Of a stretch of 64,000 nt of DNA, positions 18,849 through 27,621 are shown in pieces (positions within the stretch are counted from its first letter, which is position 1; each line of letters opens with the position of its first letter). A program made the position numbers and the translations under genes. Origin of the DNA: Rhizobium sp. RU33A (lineage in GTDB: Bacteria; Pseudomonadota; Alphaproteobacteria; Rhizobiales; Rhizobiaceae); the NCBI RefSeq assembly GCF_900156055.1, contig NZ_FTMQ01000007.1:1-64000 (forward strand), in the 5' to 3' direction. The notes beneath the pieces were generated by a model. The model was not told the origin of the DNA, did not search any database, and saw only the letters and a program-made list of their open reading frames with translations.

Positions 18849-20408
18849 TCACGAAAAATGTGGAGTCTCGATCAGGCCCATTTTCTCGGATCTGAACAAC
18901 CGCGGGTCCATAAGGGGGAGGGTGTCAGGGATGTCCGGCATGAAATCCATATGTGCTAGGATGTCGCGGGCAAGGTCGATGCCTGGGGCGATTTCCTGGA
19001 GGCACAATCGTCCGTTTTGGATTGCGAAGACAGCGCGTTCGGTAACGAACAGTGCCTTGCGCTGCTCGCTTGACGCGAGCCGGCCTGAATAGCTGAGCTG
19101 TTGCAGGTCGTTCTTGAATTTGCGGTGCTTGCCTTCGCTAACAATCTGAAGGGCACCGTTTGCGCAGGCGACCTGAAGCCCTCCAGCGGTGAATGTGCCG
19201 CTGAAGACGGTTTCCTTGGCGTTCTGGCTGATGTTGATGAAGCCGCCGACGCCGACGATCGTGTTGCCAAAACGCGAGATATTGACGTCGCCGGTCGCGT
19301 TCACCTCGACAAAGGAGAGGAAGGCGCGGTCAATGCCGCCGCCGTCGTAAAAGTCGAACTGATAGGGCTGGTCCACCATTGCAGAGAAATTCTGCGCGGC
19401 TCCTGAATCGCGTCCGGTCAGCGGGGCGCCACCGATGTAGCCTTGTTCGTTGGTCAGCACGATGCGATCAAGAATGCCTTCTTCGGCCGCAACCGAGGAG
19501 ATCCCGGTCGAGATGCCCGCGCCGATATTGCACACCACGCCCGGGCGTAATTCCATGGCGGCCCGCCGGGCGATGATCTTGCGATGGTCAAAGGGCAGGG
19601 GACGTATCGATTCAAGAGGTACGCGCAAGACGCCGGCATAGCTTGGGTCGTAATGGGTAGCATAGGTCTGACTTTGATCGGGCACGACCACCACATGATC
19701 GACGAGAATTCCCGGAATTCTGACCGACCGGCCAGGCAAGGTGCCGGCCTTTGCCCGCTGTTTAACCTGCACGATCACCTTTCCGCCCATACGTCTCACG
19801 GCCTGAGCGGTGGACAGCATCTCGCCCGGGATCGCCTCATCCTCCATCGAGACATTGCCGTCTTCATCGGCTGTTGTCCCGCGCAAGAACGCGACATCCA
19901 GCTGAAACGGCTTGAAGCGCAGCCATTCTTCGCCGTCGATCTCGATCAGTTCAACCCGCTGTTCGGTCCGGGTGCCGCCCTGCAGGCCACCCAATTGCCG
20001 CGGGTCGACAAAGGTATGCAGACCGGTTCGGCAGATCAGGCCGGGGCGACCTGCTGCCATGTCTCGCAAAAGCTGTGACAGGACGCCCTGCGGCAGGGTG
20101 TAGATCTCGATCTCGTCATTCAGGGCCAGCGGGATGAAAGCGGGAGAATCAATCAATGCGCTGGTAATGACCCTGCTGACGAGATCTGGGTCTGCCAGAT
20201 GCGCCGCGCCACGGCTTTCTCGATCGCCGATGCCCACGACATGGGCGAAGGTCAGATTGCGCGGGCTTCGACTATCTCTGAACCGTTCGCCCAGGGCTTT
20301 TAGCAGCGCTTCTGGTACAGCGTGTCCGCCACCCGATCCGCTGGCGATCAATCCGTCGCCATCCTTGACCATCATTGCGGCATCCTGCGCCGTAATAAAC
20401 TTGGACAT
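18849..20408 (-). CDS. Acyl-CoA:carboxylate CoA-transferase (YdiF/propionate CoA-transferase-like)
   Basis: The 519 residues comprise fused alpha and beta halves of the family I CoA-transferase fold. The N-terminal half has DGLIASGSGGGHAVPEALL; the C-terminal half carries the glutamate region LTNEQGYIGGAPL and GVGGFINISQNAK. It would move CoA between acyl-CoA and a free carboxylic acid. It is divergent from the MaoC gene, with the operator at 20447-20460 between them, so both are probably under the LacI regulator encoded at 21687. Confidence 0.92.
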   Translation of the reverse strand: MSKFITAQDAAMMVKDGDGLIASGSGGGHAVPEALLKALGERFRDSRSPRNLTFAHVVGIGDRESRGAAHLADPDLVSRVITSALIDSPAFIPLALNDEIEIYTLPQGVLSQLLRDMAAGRPGLICRTGLHTFVDPRQLGGLQGGTRTEQRVELIEIDGEEWLRFKPFQLDVAFLRGTTADEDGNVSMEDEAIPGEMLSTAQAVRRMGGKVIVQVKQRAKAGTLPGRSVRIPGILVDHVVVVPDQSQTYATHYDPSYAGVLRVPLESIRPLPFDHRKIIARRAAMELRPGVVCNIGAGISTGISSVAAEEGILDRIVLTNEQGYIGGAPLTGRDSGAAQNFSAMVDQPYQFDFYDGGGIDRAFLSFVEVNATGDVNISRFGNTIVGVGGFINISQNAKETVFSGTFTAGGLQVACANGALQIVSEGKHRKFKNDLQQLSYSGRLASSEQRKALFVTERAVFAIQNGRLCLQEIAPGIDLARDILAHMDFMPDIPDTLPLMDPRLFRSEKMGLIETPHFS

Positions 20409-20446
20409 GGTTCATCCTCTGCTGATGTCACTCTTGTTTTGATATC

Positions 20447-20460
20447 TGTAACCGGTTACA
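20447..20460. promoter_or_regulatory. LacI-type operator, first copy (TGTAACCGGTTACA)
   Basis: A perfect 14-bp palindrome with central CG, typical of LacI/PurR-family operators, between the divergent CoA-transferase and MaoC genes. The same 14 bp occur at 22784-22797 in front of the transporter operon. The LacI-type gene between the two sites is the obvious regulator. Confidence 0.85.
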
Positions 20461-20505
20461 AATTTGGTGGCAATCACTGTTAGAGTTGACGAGAAGGAAG
20501 ATCAG

Positions 20506-20973
20506 ATGGGGCATTCCGGGTTGGATTATGTGAAAGTGGGGGAGGTGTTCCGCTTTGCCAAAACAGTGACGGAGGCTGATGTCGTGCTGTTTGCTGGGCT
20601 AACCGGAGATTTCAGCGCAACCCATGTAAACGAACAATACATGCAGGAAAAATCGGTGCTTGGTCGGCGGATTGCGCATGGCGCCTTGATCGTCGGCTTC
20701 ATGTCGACGGTATCGACGGTCAGCATCGAACATATCATCCACAAACCTGATCTGGACGATTTCCCGGTCTCTGCCGGCTATGACAAGATCCGGTTTCTGG
20801 CGCCGACTTTTCTGGGGGACACAATCACGGTCACTTATGAAATCAGCGAGGTCGACCGTCAAAAGGGCCGGAGTCTGGCCAAGATGGAAGCCCGCAATCA
20901 ACACGGTGACCTCACGGCCGTTGGTGTGCATGTCATGCGTTGGGCATCAAAGCTGAAGGTGGAAGCGCCATGA
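20506..20973 (+). CDS. MaoC-like (R)-enoyl-CoA hydratase
   Basis: A 155-residue single hot-dog domain with the MaoC motif: TEADVVLFAGLTGDFSATHVNEQYM (Asp and His of the catalytic pair) and RRIAHGALIVGFMS. ATG 20506 is preceded by GAAGGAAGATCAG; a frame from 20464 would start inside the operator region. It would hydrate an enoyl-CoA, matching the CoA-transferase transcribed divergently. Its stop overlaps the next start (ATGA). Confidence 0.9.
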   Translation: MGHSGLDYVKVGEVFRFAKTVTEADVVLFAGLTGDFSATHVNEQYMQEKSVLGRRIAHGALIVGFMSTVSTVSIEHIIHKPDLDDFPVSAGYDKIRFLAPTFLGDTITVTYEISEVDRQKGRSLAKMEARNQHGDLTAVGVHVMRWASKLKVEAP

Positions 20974-21623
20974 GCAGCCTTTTCCGGGGCAGTGGCGTTC
21001 TTGCGATCTGGAACGGCATTGCGCCGGGCCATGACTCCGAATTCTTGCGCTGGCATGTCGGTCAGCACCTGCCTGAACGCATGAGCGTGCCAGGATTCCT
21101 GCGCGCTAGGCGTTACGTGAGTGCCGAGGCACATCCGCGCTATTTCAATTTCTATGAAGTAACCGACGTGGGGGTTCTGGAGTCAGAAGCCTATCTGGCC
21201 CGTCTGAACGCGCCAACCGACTGGACAAGGGCGGTGGTCCCTCATTTCATCGATACGTCGCGGACACTGTGTGAGGTGCTGTACAGCGAGGGGCATGGCT
21301 GTGGCGGTGTTATTGAAACCCTGCGCATCGAGGCGCAGGCAGAGATGTTGGTGCCGCTTGTCGCAACCTTGGTAGATCATCCCGATATCAGTGGTGTCAG
21401 TCTGCTTGCGCGCCACAAGTCCCCGGCTAAGGCGACCTCCGAATCGCAGATGCGCGCGGCACCGGATAGGTCTTCTCCCGCGATCCTCTTGATCGAAGGG
21501 GCGGATGCGTCGGCGCTTGCAAGTGCTGGGCGCATGATTGCGTCGGACAATGCGATTGCTGAGCTTTGCGGGCGGGCTTCTGTTCAACGAGGTGTTTATC
21601 ATCTTGATTTCCTGATGGATTAA
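20970..21623 (+). CDS. EthD/dimeric alpha-beta barrel-like protein of unknown role
   Basis: 217 residues. The first half (VLAIWNGIAPGHDSEFLRWHVGQHLPERMSVPGFLRARRYV) resembles EthD/DUF4286-type dimeric alpha-beta barrels; the second half is less clear but may be a second degenerate copy. The start overlaps the MaoC stop by 4 bp, so it is co-translated. No catalytic residues can be assigned. Confidence 0.8.
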   Translation: MSSLFRGSGVLAIWNGIAPGHDSEFLRWHVGQHLPERMSVPGFLRARRYVSAEAHPRYFNFYEVTDVGVLESEAYLARLNAPTDWTRAVVPHFIDTSRTLCEVLYSEGHGCGGVIETLRIEAQAEMLVPLVATLVDHPDISGVSLLARHKSPAKATSESQMRAAPDRSSPAILLIEGADASALASAGRMIASDNAIAELCGRASVQRGVYHLDFLMD

Positions 21624-21686
21624 CGAACTGGCCACGCGGCTGACCTTGAGGCATAGTCCTGCCCTTGAAAAAGGTATTGGACGGGC

Positions 21687-22730
21687 ATGACTGACGGCAA
21701 AGCTAGACCTGACTCTTCAATGTCGCGTGTGGGGTTGCGCGATGTGGCGCGGATTGCCGGGGTATCCACCGCGACCGTGTCGCGCGCCGTCAATCGTCCT
21801 GAAAGCGTGTCGGAAGCGCTGCGCGATCGGGTCAATCTGGCAATTGAACAGGTAGGATGGGTGCCCAATGCGGCGGCGCGTGCGCTCAATTCCAATCGTA
21901 CTGGTACGATTGGTGCGGTGTTTCCTGCGTTGGCGCTGGGTGATTTCGCACGGGCGATCGACGCGATGCAGGACGCCCTGGCCGCGCGTGACTATGTGCT
22001 GTTGCTTGCGCGGTCAAACTATGACCCTGAACTTGAATTTTCGCAGGTTCGAAAACTGGTCGAACGCGGGGTCGACGGATTGATCCTGGTGGGGCATAGC
22101 CGTGCGCCCGGGTATCAGGACTATCTGTCGAGACTGAAGATTCCCTACATCAACAGTTTTGTTTACGAGGCTGATGCCGTGATGCCCTGTGTAGGTCCCG
22201 ACAATGCGCAGGCCATGGCCCAGATGGTCGACTATCTGGTGGAGCAGGGTCATCGAAGATTTTCTATGATCGCCCAGACGACGCGGTCAAACGATCGTGC
22301 GCTGGCGCGCTACGAAGGGGTGCGCCGCGCGTTGGAACATCACGGACTGGCTATTCCGCCACGTGCCTTGTTCGAAGGCAAATGGAGCATAGCAGAAGGG
22401 CGCGCGCTGTTGCGGCAAGCCATGGCGCTCGACCCTCGGCCAACCGCGCTGATCTGCGGCAACTCACTGCTGGCTGTCGGAGCCTTGCTGGAGGCGCTGA
22501 GCTTAGGTGTGGCGGTACCGCAGCAATTGTCGATCGTAGGCTACGATGACGTCGAATTCATGAGCGAACTGCCCGTTCCGATTACCACGGTACGCGTTGC
22601 CTCCGATGAGGTAGGCCGCGTTGCGGCTGATTGCGTACTGGATCTGCTGGAGGGGAAAGCCTCCAAGGGGCAGCGGATCCCGTTTGAGATTGTAATCCGT
22701 GCCTCGAGCGGGCCTGCCTGCGACACCTGA
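21687..22730 (+). CDS. LacI-family transcriptional regulator (likely binds TGTAACCGGTTACA)
   Basis: The 347-residue protein has a LacI HTH (VGLRDVARIAGVSTATVSRAVNRPESVSEALRDRV), a hinge helix (AARALNSNRT) and a type I periplasmic-binding-like effector domain (TGTIGAVFPALAL ... SIVGYDDVEFMSELPVPITTVR). It lies between two identical palindromes at 20447 and 22784, which fit the operator style of the family. It is thus the predicted repressor of the CoA-transferase/MaoC genes and of the transporter operon. The ATG has only a weak upstream site. Confidence 0.93.
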   Translation: MTDGKARPDSSMSRVGLRDVARIAGVSTATVSRAVNRPESVSEALRDRVNLAIEQVGWVPNAAARALNSNRTGTIGAVFPALALGDFARAIDAMQDALAARDYVLLLARSNYDPELEFSQVRKLVERGVDGLILVGHSRAPGYQDYLSRLKIPYINSFVYEADAVMPCVGPDNAQAMAQMVDYLVEQGHRRFSMIAQTTRSNDRALARYEGVRRALEHHGLAIPPRALFEGKWSIAEGRALLRQAMALDPRPTALICGNSLLAVGALLEALSLGVAVPQQLSIVGYDDVEFMSELPVPITTVRVASDEVGRVAADCVLDLLEGKASKGQRIPFEIVIRASSGPACDT

Positions 22731-22754
22731 AGCCTGCCATTCCAAAAAGACGGG

Positions 22755-22784
22755 TTGACTTCAGCTGAAGAAAGGCGACAAGAT
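22755..22784 (+). promoter_or_regulatory. Predicted promoter of the TTT transporter operon
   Basis: TTGACT (22755-22760) lies 18 bp before CAAGAT (22779-22784). The LacI-type palindrome begins at the -10 element, a position suited to repression. A perfect CTTCAGCTGAAG palindrome (22759-22770) lies in the spacer. Confidence 0.5.
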
Positions 22785-22798
22785 GTAACCGGTTACAT
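22783..22798. promoter_or_regulatory. LacI-type operator, second copy (ATGTAACCGGTTACAT)
   Basis: A perfect 16-bp palindrome containing the same 14-bp core as 20447-20460. It lies 42 bp before the tctC start and overlaps the predicted -10/+1 region. Confidence 0.85.
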
Positions 22799-22839
22799 AT
22801 AGCAGCGCTCAGCGCGGCTATCTTTTGGGAGGATGAAAC

Positions 22840-23856
22840 ATGAACCGTAGAAGTTTGCTTTCCGTGTTGTTGGGCTCTGTCTTGGCCATGCCTTTTGCCG
22901 GCCCTGTGGCAGCGCAAGAGGCGTGGCCGGCCAGACCGATCCAGATTGTTGTGCCATGGGCTGCAGGCGGCGCGACCGATGCCGTTATGCGGATTGTGGC
23001 GACTGAGGTGTCCAACGCGCTTGAAGTGCCGGTCAGCGTGGTGAACCAGACTGGTGCCAGCGGAACCGTTGGCACCAATGCGGTTCTGCAGGCGCCGCGC
23101 GACGGCTATACCTGGGCTTCGGGAGGGGTTCAGGATCTGGGAACCTACAAGGTGCAGGGTCTGCTGGATACCACGCTGGATGACTGGGAGCTGTTCCTGG
23201 TCGTGCGCAATGCCCCAGTTTTGAGTGTGTCGCCCAACAGCCCGTTCCAGAACCCGCAAGAACTTGCTGCATTCATGAAGGAAAAACCCGGCGAGCTGAC
23301 TGTCGGTACCTCGGGTATCCCGTCGACGGCGTATAGCGCGATGCAGGCATTCCAAGCTTTGGTGGGTGGCGAATTCCGCGCAGTCGCCTATGACGGCGAC
23401 GCGCCGACAATGGTGGCGCTGGTGTCGGGCGAAGTCATGGCATCCACACAATCCGGCCCTGGTCAGGCGGCCATGATCAAGGGCGAGCGCGTGCGACCTT
23501 TGGCGGTGCTCGCTGATACCCCGCTGGAAATCACCGGTGCAAAGACAATCCCCGCGATCACCGACTTTTTCCCTGACTTCAACTCGCCTGGGGTGACCAT
23601 TCAGGCCGGTATCTTTGTTCCAGCAGATGCCCCGAAAGAGGTTCTGGACCGGATGGGTGAGCTTTGGGCCAATGAGATCGCGAACTCCGAGCGGCTCAAG
23701 ACCTATGCGTCAGAGAACGGGTCGATCTTCACCCCCGTGCATGGCGATGAAGCCAAGGCAATGGCGCGGGCCGCGGTCGCAGAGGCTGCGTGGCGCATGT
23801 TTGACGGCGGCACGGCTTCGGTTTCGCCCGAAGAGGTTGGTATCCCTCGTCCGTAA
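22840..23856 (+). CDS. tctC: Tripartite tricarboxylate transporter substrate-binding protein (TctC/Bug family)
   Basis: The 338-residue protein has a signal peptide (residues 1-24, cut after VAA) and the Bug pattern WPARPIQIVVPWAAGGATDAVMR, with NQTGASGTVGTNAVLQAPRDGYT. GGGAGGATGAAAC precedes ATG 22840. It delivers a carboxylate to TctAB. The neighbouring enzymes suggest a hydroxy- or keto-acid rather than citrate, which is inference. Confidence 0.94.
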   Translation: MNRRSLLSVLLGSVLAMPFAGPVAAQEAWPARPIQIVVPWAAGGATDAVMRIVATEVSNALEVPVSVVNQTGASGTVGTNAVLQAPRDGYTWASGGVQDLGTYKVQGLLDTTLDDWELFLVVRNAPVLSVSPNSPFQNPQELAAFMKEKPGELTVGTSGIPSTAYSAMQAFQALVGGEFRAVAYDGDAPTMVALVSGEVMASTQSGPGQAAMIKGERVRPLAVLADTPLEITGAKTIPAITDFFPDFNSPGVTIQAGIFVPADAPKEVLDRMGELWANEIANSERLKTYASENGSIFTPVHGDEAKAMARAAVAEAAWRMFDGGTASVSPEEVGIPRP

Positions 23857-23924
23857 GTTCTGCGTAACAAAGCCTCGGCCCCTATTGGGGCCGAGTCTCG
23901 CAAGATGGGGAAGGAAACCTTGAT

Positions 23925-24425
23925 ATGATTTTTACAAAGGCATCGCGCGCCGATTTCTGGACAGGATTGTTCTGGGTCGTAGCTGGCGGGGCCATCGTCG
24001 CCATGTCGGCAAGACTGCCGATCCCGCGTCATCTGGGTGCGAGTGCCATGACGTCACCGGGGATGGTTCCAGGTCTGTTGGGGGCAGCTTTATTGGCCCT
24101 TGGCATGATCTTGAGCCTGCGTGCCTGGAAAGGGCGCAGCGTGCTAGGGCCAGACGACATCGTCGACCCAGCCAGCGTTTCAACCAGGCGGCCTGTCGTG
24201 GCAGGTGTGTTGATGGTCAGCTATGCGTTGGCTCTGACCTTCGGACTGCCGTTCACGCCTTTGACCGTGCTGTTCGTGACCCTGTTCATCATGGCATTCA
24301 ATTGGCAGGGCCAGAATCCTCGCCAGAAGATGATCACCTGTGGCGGCGCGGCGGTTATGGCGATGGTCTTCGCGGTGACGCTGGAATTCGTGTTTGAGCA
24401 GCTGTTCTTTGTCCGCTTACCGTGA
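23925..24425 (+). CDS. tctB: Tripartite tricarboxylate transporter small membrane subunit (TctB)
   Basis: A 166-residue protein with four hydrophobic segments, as in TctB proteins (FWTGLFWVVAGGAIVAMSARLP near the N terminus, AFNWQGQNPRQK between the last helices). It sits between tctC and tctA and precedes the latter by 9 bp. Confidence 0.9.
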   Translation: MIFTKASRADFWTGLFWVVAGGAIVAMSARLPIPRHLGASAMTSPGMVPGLLGAALLALGMILSLRAWKGRSVLGPDDIVDPASVSTRRPVVAGVLMVSYALALTFGLPFTPLTVLFVTLFIMAFNWQGQNPRQKMITCGGAAVMAMVFAVTLEFVFEQLFFVRLP

Positions 24426-24434
24426 TGGATCGAT

Positions 24435-25958
24435 ATGTTTGATTTTCTTCCGCTTTTGCAGACGGCGTTTGCAAATCTCCTGACACCGAATTCCCTGTTC
24501 CTGGCAGCAGCAGCCTCGCTCGGAGGGTTCATCATCGGTGCCTTGCCGGGCCTGACCGCGACGATGGGTCTGGCGCTCCTGACCACGATGACGATCAACA
24601 TGCCGGCCAATGATGCGATCCTTGTGCTGATCTGTACCTATGTTCTGGCGATTTATGGCGGCAGCCGCAGTGCAATCCTGCTGAATATCCCCGGCACGCC
24701 CTCGTCGGCCGCGACAGCGCTGGATGGCTTCGTTCTGGCGCGTAACGGTCGCGCGGGTGAAGCGATGGGCATGGCAACGGTCGGGTCGGCGTTTGGTACG
24801 CTGGTGGGCATCGCGCTTCTGGCGATCATCACACCGCCCCTTGGCGAGTTGGCATTGTCCTTCGGAGCCTATGAGTTCTTCTGGCTGGCGCTGGTCGGGG
24901 TCATGCTGTCTGGCTCGCTGTCGGGCAATGACCCGGTCAAAGGCTGGATCGCGGGGATCCTGGGTCTGCTGGTTGCCATGATCGGTCGCGAACCAGCCTA
25001 TGGCGTGGAGCGTTTCACCTTTGGCTTTACCGAGATGATCGGGGGGATCCAGCTGCTGCCGGCTATGGTCGGCGCATTCGGATTTGCCGAAGTACTCTAT
25101 GTCATGCGCCGGCGGATGAATGCGTCGATCTCGGATGCTTCAGACCGCGTCATGCCGCGTCTCGCCGATATGATCAAAATGCGCTGGACGATATTCCGCT
25201 CTGGTATTCTTGGAACTTTTATCGGGCTTTTGCCGGGAGTGGGTGAGGATATCGGTGCCTGGGTCTCCTATGGTATGGCCAAGCGCTTCTCGAAAAAGCC
25301 TGAAGAATACGGCCATGGATCAGTCGAGGGGCTGACCGCGGCCGAAACCGGCAACAACGCTTCGGTGCCCGGCGCGATTATTCCGGTTCTGACTTTGGGC
25401 ATTCCCGGATCTGGCGTTGCGGCGGTTCTGATGGCAGCGCTCATCATCCATGGCGCGCAACCTGGTCCGCTGATGATGACGACAAATCCGCAGATGATTT
25501 ATGACATCATCGCCATGCTGGTCATCGCCACCGTCTTCATCCTTATCCTGGGATTGGGGCTGACCCGTCTGATGATCATGGTGTTGCGCGTCAAGGATAC
25601 CTGGCTGATGCCCCTGGTCGCGGTCATGTGTCTGATTGGGCCCTATGCGATCCAGTCTCGGTTCTTTGACATCTGGGTCGTCGTCGTCTTTGGCGTCATC
25701 GGCTTTGGTTTGCGGCTGATGAATTACTCCATGGCCCCTTTGGTCTTGGGTATTGTGTTGGGCACGATCCTGGACAGCAATATGCGCCGATCATTTACCC
25801 TGGCCAATGGCGACCTGACGCAGTTTGTCTCCCGTCCGATTTCTGCCTTTTTGGCAGCCATCGTCCTGATGATGATCCTGGCACAGATTGGGCCGGTGCG
25901 TCGTGCCGTGGGCAACGGCTGGGCGCGGTTGCGCCAGGGGCGTCACGCCGATGTTTGA
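24435..25958 (+). CDS. tctA: Tripartite tricarboxylate transporter large membrane subunit (TctA)
   Basis: A 507-residue polytopic protein with TctA hallmarks: GALPGLTATMGLALL, YGGSRSAILLNIPGTPSSAATALDG, GLLPGVGEDIGAWVSYGMAKR and GNNASVPGAIIPVLTLGIPGSG. It forms the transport channel with TctB. Its stop lies 8 bp inside the next gene. Confidence 0.96.
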   Translation: MFDFLPLLQTAFANLLTPNSLFLAAAASLGGFIIGALPGLTATMGLALLTTMTINMPANDAILVLICTYVLAIYGGSRSAILLNIPGTPSSAATALDGFVLARNGRAGEAMGMATVGSAFGTLVGIALLAIITPPLGELALSFGAYEFFWLALVGVMLSGSLSGNDPVKGWIAGILGLLVAMIGREPAYGVERFTFGFTEMIGGIQLLPAMVGAFGFAEVLYVMRRRMNASISDASDRVMPRLADMIKMRWTIFRSGILGTFIGLLPGVGEDIGAWVSYGMAKRFSKKPEEYGHGSVEGLTAAETGNNASVPGAIIPVLTLGIPGSGVAAVLMAALIIHGAQPGPLMMTTNPQMIYDIIAMLVIATVFILILGLGLTRLMIMVLRVKDTWLMPLVAVMCLIGPYAIQSRFFDIWVVVVFGVIGFGLRLMNYSMAPLVLGIVLGTILDSNMRRSFTLANGDLTQFVSRPISAFLAAIVLMMILAQIGPVRRAVGNGWARLRQGRHADV

Positions 25959-26769
25959 GTGGCTAACGGGGGCTACTCGATTGTACGGCATCGTCGGTGA
26001 TCCGATCGGCCAGGTTCGATCGCCCGAAATCGTGACGACGGCCCTGCAGGCGCGCGGGATCAATGCGGTTCTGCTGCCCATCCATGCAAGGCCAGATGCG
26101 TTTGACGGTGTGATGGCCGGTTTGAAGCGGATTGAAAACCTCGATGGCCTGATCCTGACATTGCCCTACAAGGCACGCGGGCTGGAGCATGTGGACACCT
26201 TGGGTCGCGAGGCCACAGCGGGTGGCGTGATCAATGCCATGCGGCGCGGCGCGGATGGCCGATGGCATGGCGAGATGTTTGACGGCCTGGGCTGCCTTGC
26301 GGCCTTGGCGGCTGCCGGCGTTCATCCGGCTGGCAAGCGCGTATTGCTGGTCGGCGCGGGCGGGGCGGGTGCGGCAATCGCGCTGGCGGTGGCGGACAAG
26401 CAGCCCTCCTTTCTTCGGATCGCAGAGATTGACGATGACCGCGCTTCGGCGCTGGTCAGAAGAATTTCTGCGGTGACCGGCGACCTGCCAGTCGATTTGG
26501 GACCCGCTGATCCAAGAGGCTTCGACCTTGTGATCAATGCCTCTCCGATGGGAATGGCCGATCGGCCTGAAAGCCCGCTTTTGCATCCCGTGACGGGATC
26601 GACCGTTGTCTTCGATGTGGTGGCAAAGCCGGCCGTGACGATGCTGATCGCCTCGGCTCTTGCCAATGGGGCGGTGGCCATCGGCGGGGCGGAGATGATC
26701 CGCGGACAGGTCGATCTGATCGCCGACTTCTTTGCCCAAACAAGCTTCAATATTGAAAAGGACTTGTGA
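25951..26769 (+). CDS. Shikimate-dehydrogenase-like (AroE family) oxidoreductase
   Basis: The 272 residues follow the AroE plan. A substrate-binding N half has YGIVGDPIGQVRSPE and LILTLPYKARGLEHVD (catalytic Lys kept), and GGVINAMRRGADGRWHGEMFDGLG keeps the Asn and Asp. The NAD(P) domain has RVLLVGAGGAGAAIALA and LVINASPMGM. ATG 25951 overlaps tctA by 8 bp, so it is co-translated with the importer. The first binding motif differs from housekeeping AroE (GDPIxHSxSP), so a catabolic role on a shikimate/quinate-like or other hydroxy acid is more likely than aromatic biosynthesis. Confidence 0.9.
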   Translation: MFEWLTGATRLYGIVGDPIGQVRSPEIVTTALQARGINAVLLPIHARPDAFDGVMAGLKRIENLDGLILTLPYKARGLEHVDTLGREATAGGVINAMRRGADGRWHGEMFDGLGCLAALAAAGVHPAGKRVLLVGAGGAGAAIALAVADKQPSFLRIAEIDDDRASALVRRISAVTGDLPVDLGPADPRGFDLVINASPMGMADRPESPLLHPVTGSTVVFDVVAKPAVTMLIASALANGAVAIGGAEMIRGQVDLIADFFAQTSFNIEKDL

Positions 26770-27617
26770 TGAAATTTCTGCGTTTCGGTGACATGGGGGC
26801 TGAACGCCCCGGGGTAATGGGCGATGATGGCAAGATCCGCGATATCTCCGGCCTGCTGCAGGATATCGACCCTGCCGCCTTCGCTTCGGGGGCACTTGAG
26901 CGTTTGGATCCTGCGGCAGTCATGGCCTGCCCGGAAGTGCCCGACGGAACACGTCTGGCTGCACCGGTTGCCCGAACGGGTAACTTCCTGGCCATCGGGT
27001 TGAACTATGTCCAGCATGCGCTGGAAACCAATTCACCCATTCCCGAAGAACCGATCCTATTCAACAAGGCTTCGTCCTGTATCAGCGGCCCGCATGATCC
27101 TGTGCTGCTACCGCCCGGCTCGGAAAAGCTTGATTGGGAGGTTGAGCTCGCCTTTGTCATCGGCAAACGCGCCTTTCGGGTGACCGAAGAGGAATCCCTT
27201 GCCCATGTGTTTGGCTATATGGTCTGCAATGATGTCTCGGAGCGGCATTTTCAGCTGGAGCGTGGTGGGCTTTGGACGAAGGGCAAGTGCTATCCGACGC
27301 ATGGCCCGCTTGGACCCTATCTGGTTACCTCGGACGAAGTGGGGGATCCGCAGTCACTCGGCCTCTGGCTTGAAGTGAACGGTGAGCGCCTGCAAAACAG
27401 CAATACCGATGACATGATTTTCCCGGTGGCAAAAATCGTGTCTTACCTGTCGCAATTTCTGGTTCTGGAGCCCGGCGACATCGTCACCACCGGCACTCCG
27501 CAGGGCGTTGGATTGGGCATGGTGCCTGAACGTTTCTTGCGCGCGGGCGACGTTATGGCGTTGGGGATCGACAAGCTGGGTACCCAGCGTCAGACCGTGA
27601 CACCGTTGGAGGGCTGA
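26769..27617 (+). CDS. Fumarylacetoacetate-hydrolase-family enzyme
   Basis: 282 residues: a short N-terminal domain then the FAH catalytic domain, with metal-binding acidic residues in LDWEVELAFVIGKRAF and the CNDVSERHFQLERGGLWTKGK, FPVAKIVSYLSQF and TGTPQGVGLGM motifs. The family hydrolyses C-C bonds of diketo acids or decarboxylates/hydrates keto acids. ATG 26769 overlaps the AroE-like stop, so the two act together. The exact reaction is not predictable. Confidence 0.92.
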   Translation: MKFLRFGDMGAERPGVMGDDGKIRDISGLLQDIDPAAFASGALERLDPAAVMACPEVPDGTRLAAPVARTGNFLAIGLNYVQHALETNSPIPEEPILFNKASSCISGPHDPVLLPPGSEKLDWEVELAFVIGKRAFRVTEEESLAHVFGYMVCNDVSERHFQLERGGLWTKGKCYPTHGPLGPYLVTSDEVGDPQSLGLWLEVNGERLQNSNTDDMIFPVAKIVSYLSQFLVLEPGDIVTTGTPQGVGLGMVPERFLRAGDVMALGIDKLGTQRQTVTPLEG

Positions 27618-27621
27618 TCCA

